Under the pieces are notes generated by a model. That model searched no databases. It had not been told where the DNA came from and saw nothing but the letters and a program-made list of their open reading frames with translations. From NCBI GenBank assembly GCA_964415525.1, contig CAYQAS010000146.1:1-8937 (forward strand): a DNA stretch of 8,937 nt. Reading direction: 5' to 3'. This DNA comes from CAZPUI01 sp964415525. Lineage in GTDB: Bacteria > Acidobacteriota > Holophagae > Holophagales > Holophagaceae. Shown here piece by piece: positions 6,176 through 8,937 of the stretch; the stretch's first letter is position 1, and the number at the start of each line of letters is the position of its first letter. The position numbers and the translations under genes were made by a program.

Positions 6176-7834
6176 TCAGTAGTCGAAGCTGCTGCCGCCG
6201 ATGAACTCCCGGAGGATGGAGGTGTGGGGCACCTCGTCCGGGAAGATCGGCACGAACATCCGCAGGAAGTGGAGCATGCGGTAGGCCTCGCCGAAGCCCT
6301 CGTCGTCCATGGGAACCTCGAGCAGGAAGCGCTCGGCGTAGGGCCGCAGCACCGCGGGCTCGTAGACGAGACTGGAGTTGAACATCAGGTCCGCCTCTTC
6401 CTGGTAGGGGAAGATGTTCTGCCGCTCGCCCCGAAGCACGCTGGACCACATGGCGAGGGTGCGGCTGGCGCTGTGGCCCCGGTATTTGCGGTCCCGCACG
6501 ATGCGCCGGATGAGGCGCACGTCGGTCGTCATGATGCGGTTGTGGTCGTCCAGGCTCAGCTGCGTCAGGGCGCTGATGTAGATCTTCAGCTTCTGCTCCG
6601 CGGGCACGCTCTCCGTCAGTCGCGGATTCAGGCCGTGGATGCCCTCTACGATGAGGATGTCGTCCGGCGACAGACGCATGGGCGTGGTCTTCGCGGCTCG
6701 GCACCCGCTGTGGAAGTCATAGGTTGGAAGCTGTACCTCGCGTCCCGCCAGGAGGCCTTCCAGGTGCTCGTTGAAGAGCGCCGTGTCCACCGCCTCCAGG
6801 CACTCATAGTCGGGCTTGCCGTCCTCGTCCAGCGGCGTCTGGCCGCGGCTCACGAAGTAGTTGTCGGTCGAGAGGGTTACGGGGCGCAGGCCGTTCACCT
6901 TGAGCTGCACCATCAGGCGCTTGCTGAAGGTGGTCTTGCCGGAGCTGGAGGGACCGGCGATTAGCACGAGGCGTACCTTGTCCCGGCGCTCGGCGACGAC
7001 ATCCGCGAAGCCGGCGATCTTCTTTTCCTGGAAGCCTTCGCTGATCTTGATGACGTCGGTGATCTCGCCGTTGAGGCAGGCCTCGTTCAGCTGTCCGACG
7101 TTCACCACGCCCAGGATGCGGTTCCAGACCTTGGTCTCCATGTGAATCTGGAAGAGGCCCGGTTCTGGCTCCACGGTCTGGATGGGGCCTTCCTTGCGGG
7201 GGTCCGGAAAGCGCAGCACGAAGCCCGGCGCGTGGCTGATGAGATCGAACTGGTCGATGTAGCCGGTGTGGGGCACCACGGGGCCGTGCTGGATATCCTT
7301 GAAGATGCCGCAGCCCACGAGGCGCACCTCGATCCATCGGGTGGTGTTGAGGAGCTGCACCTTGTCCTCGTAGCCCTCGGCCGCGAAATACTGGCGGGCC
7401 TCCTCACTGGTGACGGTCTGGCGCTCGAAGGGGCGCTTCTCCGTCACGATCTGGTGCATGCGGGCCTCGATCTCCTTGAGCGCCTCGGGCAGGAGGGGCG
7501 GATCGTGGCGCAGGTCGAAGTAGTAGCCGCCGGCGAGGCTCTGTCCTACGACCACACGGGCCGCCGGATAGAGCTCCTTGATGGCCTCGTTGAGGATCAG
7601 GCAGGTGCTGCGGCGGTAGACCGCCGTGCCCTCCCGGTCGCTCTGGGAGACGGGCGTGATGCGGCAGCTGTAGGTGACCGGCGTGTCCAGGCTGACCAAC
7701 TGCTGGTTGAGCTTGGCGGCCAGGGCCCGCTTGCCGTTTTTGGGCGGATAGCGCTTGAGCAGATCGCGAATGCGTTCCCCGGGTTTGACGGGGAGCCGCT
7801 GGCCTTCCATCAGGACTTCGAGCTGGGGCGTCAT
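6176..7834 (-). CDS. Nucleoside (uridine) kinase-family protein with TGS/ThrRS-like N-terminus
   Basis: A 552-residue full-length member of the bacterial nucleoside kinase family related to uridine kinase and phosphoribulokinase, predicted to phosphorylate a nucleoside with NTP in the cytoplasm. Residues 1-60 resemble a TGS domain. Residues about 70-215 resemble the ThrRS/AlaRS second additional (editing) domain, with GGYYFDL (102-108) and GPVVPHTGYI (184-193). Residues about 285-510 are the P-loop kinase: Walker A GPSSSGKTT (294-302), STDNYF (322-327) with a likely catalytic Asp324, IVEGIHGLNP (395-404), and the Arg-rich lid RLIRRIVRDRKYRGH (440-454). The tail SILREFIGGSSF matches my memory of the family. 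The ThrRS metal ligands are lost, so it is not a synthetase and probably not an editing enzyme. AGGAG at 7840-7844, 5 bases from the ATG, fixes the start. The exact substrate cannot be read from sequence. Confidence 0.93.
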   Translation of the reverse strand: MTPQLEVLMEGQRLPVKPGERIRDLLKRYPPKNGKRALAAKLNQQLVSLDTPVTYSCRITPVSQSDREGTAVYRRSTCLILNEAIKELYPAARVVVGQSLAGGYYFDLRHDPPLLPEALKEIEARMHQIVTEKRPFERQTVTSEEARQYFAAEGYEDKVQLLNTTRWIEVRLVGCGIFKDIQHGPVVPHTGYIDQFDLISHAPGFVLRFPDPRKEGPIQTVEPEPGLFQIHMETKVWNRILGVVNVGQLNEACLNGEITDVIKISEGFQEKKIAGFADVVAERRDKVRLVLIAGPSSSGKTTFSKRLMVQLKVNGLRPVTLSTDNYFVSRGQTPLDEDGKPDYECLEAVDTALFNEHLEGLLAGREVQLPTYDFHSGCRAAKTTPMRLSPDDILIVEGIHGLNPRLTESVPAEQKLKIYISALTQLSLDDHNRIMTTDVRLIRRIVRDRKYRGHSASRTLAMWSSVLRGERQNIFPYQEEADLMFNSSLVYEPAVLRPYAERFLLEVPMDDEGFGEAYRMLHFLRMFVPIFPDEVPHTSILREFIGGSSFDY

Positions 7835-7839
7835 GGGGA

Positions 7840-7844
7840 CTCCT
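7840..7844 (-). promoter_or_regulatory. Ribosome binding site of the nucleoside kinase gene
   Basis: On the - strand AGGAG is followed by TCCCC and then the ATG at 7834-7832, a 5-base spacer. It is the clearest Shine-Dalgarno match on this strand and decides the start codon. Confidence 0.75.
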
Positions 7845-7891
7845 GGGGTGCAGGGTTCATCGGCAGCGAGCCGTCGGCCCTGTAGCGCGGT

Positions 7892-7912
7892 GCCAAGCGA
7901 TTGGCCAAGCGA
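7892..7912. repeat. Short tandem direct repeat (two 9-bp copies)
   Basis: GCCAAGCGA occurs at 7892-7900 and again at 7904-7912, a 12-base period, with the 8-base palindrome TTGGCCAA (7901-7908) overlapping the second copy. It lies just downstream of the aminotransferase stop codon and 58 bases before the nucleoside kinase start. It may be a small duplication or a protein-binding site. No clear -35/-10 promoter is visible in this 82-base gap. Confidence 0.4.
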
Positions 7913-7916
7913 CAGG

Positions 7917-8937
7917 TCAAGCGTGGGCGATCACCTGCTTGATGGCTGCCACCACCTGATCCTGGTCGTCCTCGGTGAGGCCCGGCCAGAGCGGCAGGCT
8001 GCAGAGGCGTTCGCCGCTGAAATCCGTGTGGGGCAGACCGTCCTGGGGCAATCCCTGGGGATGTTTCTGGAAGAAGTCCCGGTAGAAGCTGTGCTGGTGG
8101 CTCGGCTTGTAGTGGATGCCCGTGCCGATGTTTTCTTCCTTCAGGCGCGTGACGAACGTGTCGCGGTCCATGCCCGCCTTTTCGGGCTGGATGCGCAGGA
8201 CGAAGAGGTGGAAGCAGTGGCCGAAGGTGGCATCGCCTTCCCAGGGCAGAATCACCTCGTCCAGGTCCTTCATCAGCTCCAGATAGCGCCGGAAGAGCTG
8301 GCCGCGTCGCACATTGAAGCCATCCAGCTTCTTGAGCTGATGCAGGCCCATGGCGGCCTGGAGGTCCATGAAGTTGGCCTTCCGGGCGGGCTCCAGCACG
8401 TCGATGTGCAGGCTGCCCTCCTTGCTGGCCCGCTTCCAGGCGTCCTTCTCGATGCCGTGGAAACGCAGGCGCTGGACGCGGCTGACGAAACCTTCGTCGT
8501 GGAAGGCCAGGCCGCCGCCTTCGCCGGTGGTCATGTTCTTGTTGGGGTGGAAGCTGTAGACCGTGAACACACTGCGGGGATCCGAGCCGATCTTCTTCCC
8601 TTGGTAGTGCGCGCCCATGGCCTGGGCGGCATCCTCGATGACCCACAGCCCGTGCTTGGATGCGATGCGCCAGACACTGTCCATGTCGCAAGGTAGGCCA
8701 GTGAGATGCACAGGGATGATGCCCTTGGTCCGTGGCGTGATGGCGGCTTCGAGCTTTTCGGGATCGAGGTTCATGGTCTTCGGGTCGATGTCCACCAGCA
8801 CCGGTACGCCGCCTTGAAGGACGATCGTCGAGAGCGTGCTCACCCACGTCAGGCCCGTGGTGATGACCTCGTCACCCGGCTGCAGGTCCAGGAGCTGCAT
8901 CGTGAATTCCTGGGCCGTGGTGGCGCTGTTCATCACC
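7917..8937 (-). CDS. DegT/DnrJ/EryC1/StrS-family aminotransferase, ArnB-like (5' partial)
   Basis: PLP-dependent aminotransferase expected to transfer an amino group, usually from glutamate, to a keto-sugar nucleotide for surface polysaccharide, lipid A modification or glycosylation. The 5' end is beyond the window. About 55 N-terminal residues appear to be missing, because the visible part opens at the NSATTA motif, which lies well inside the fold. Counting from the first complete codon at 8936, the conserved Asp that contacts the PLP ring is in VIEDAAQA (Asp102), and the Schiff-base Lys is in SFHPNKNMTTGEGG (Lys133, codon 8540-8538). Several segments (LTWVSTLS, AITPRTKGIIPVH, IGTGIHYKPSHQ, SGERLCSLPLWPGLT) closely resemble ArnB, the UDP-4-amino-4-deoxy-L-arabinose aminotransferase. 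However, the family is broad and no other sugar gene is in view, so the substrate stays open. It ends with TGA at 7917-7919, 82 bases before the nucleoside kinase. Confidence 0.93.
   Translation of the reverse strand, partial: VMNSATTAQEFTMQLLDLQPGDEVITTGLTWVSTLSTIVLQGGVPVLVDIDPKTMNLDPEKLEAAITPRTKGIIPVHLTGLPCDMDSVWRIASKHGLWVIEDAAQAMGAHYQGKKIGSDPRSVFTVYSFHPNKNMTTGEGGGLAFHDEGFVSRVQRLRFHGIEKDAWKRASKEGSLHIDVLEPARKANFMDLQAAMGLHQLKKLDGFNVRRGQLFRRYLELMKDLDEVILPWEGDATFGHCFHLFVLRIQPEKAGMDRDTFVTRLKEENIGTGIHYKPSHQHSFYRDFFQKHPQGLPQDGLPHTDFSGERLCSLPLWPGLTEDDQDQVVAAIKQVIAHA

Noticed and set aside
6032..6964. 310-codon + strand open frame opposite the nucleoside kinase
   Set aside because: It is antisense to a clearly conserved gene, spans the hairpin gap, and its composition (His/Val/Glu/Gly-rich) is that of a shadow frame.
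6176..7834. Threonyl-tRNA synthetase
   Set aside because: Only the TGS/editing-like N-terminus resembles ThrRS. The class II catalytic core is absent and a P-loop kinase takes its place.
7831..7860. Nine-codon ORF (MNPAPQESP) whose TGA overlaps the nucleoside kinase ATG
   Set aside because: It has no ribosome binding site of its own and contains that of the nucleoside kinase. The ATGA overlap is most likely chance, though translational coupling cannot be excluded.
7831..8847. 338-codon open frame on the - strand overlapping the aminotransferase
   Set aside because: It is a low-complexity Arg/Pro/Gly-rich shadow of the aminotransferase frame and has no recognisable domain.
8934..8936. GTG at 8936 as the start of the aminotransferase
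   Set aside because: The protein would begin in the middle of the conserved fold, without its first helices. The frame runs off the window.
1..8937. Mobile element, CRISPR array, prophage or RNA gene
   Set aside because: I found no transposase or integrase, no spaced repeat array, no terminal inverted repeats, and no tRNA- or rRNA-like segment on either strand.

Overview
The window is G+C-rich bacterial DNA packed with five protein-coding genes. Two lie on the + strand on the left and three on the - strand on the right, meeting tail to tail near 2290-2302. I see no tRNA, rRNA, CRISPR array, insertion sequence or phage gene, and no gene-free stretch longer than about 85 bases. The gene content and composition fit a Holophagae-type acidobacterium (Geothrix/Holophaga-like) or possibly a deltaproteobacterial/myxobacterial relative. 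This is inference from protein style, not proven by any marker gene here.

Left part (1-2302, + strand): a response-regulator-like protein whose 5' end lies outside the window. It combines the end of a receiver domain, a very long lysine-free acidic linker and a short conserved C-terminal helical module. Twenty-three bases later comes a 216-residue protein with a conserved N-terminal domain of unknown function and a C-terminal Ig-like/carboxypeptidase-regulatory-like fold. Spacing and strand suggest one operon.

Middle (2289-6101, - strand): a 1270-residue cytoplasmic Hanks-type Ser/Thr protein kinase fused to an AAA_16/STAND-like ATPase and a long helical, TPR-like C-terminus (the architecture often labelled PknK). 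Its last 14 bases overlap the end of the 216-residue gene in antisense.

Right part (6176-8937, - strand): a full-length bacterial nucleoside (uridine) kinase-family protein with TGS- and ThrRS-editing-like N-terminal domains. Upstream of it is a DegT/DnrJ/EryC1/StrS-family PLP aminotransferase (ArnB-like) cut by the window edge. A strong 13-bp hairpin lies between the nucleoside kinase and the protein kinase.

The three - strand genes are co-directional with gaps of 82 and 74 bases, but their functions (sugar-nucleotide amination, nucleoside phosphorylation, signalling) do not form an obvious pathway. The best candidate for undescribed biology is the pair of + strand genes: a receiver protein with an extreme polyanionic linker next to a conserved unknown protein, with a large signalling kinase converging on them. 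No complete, clearly novel system can be demonstrated from the sequence alone.
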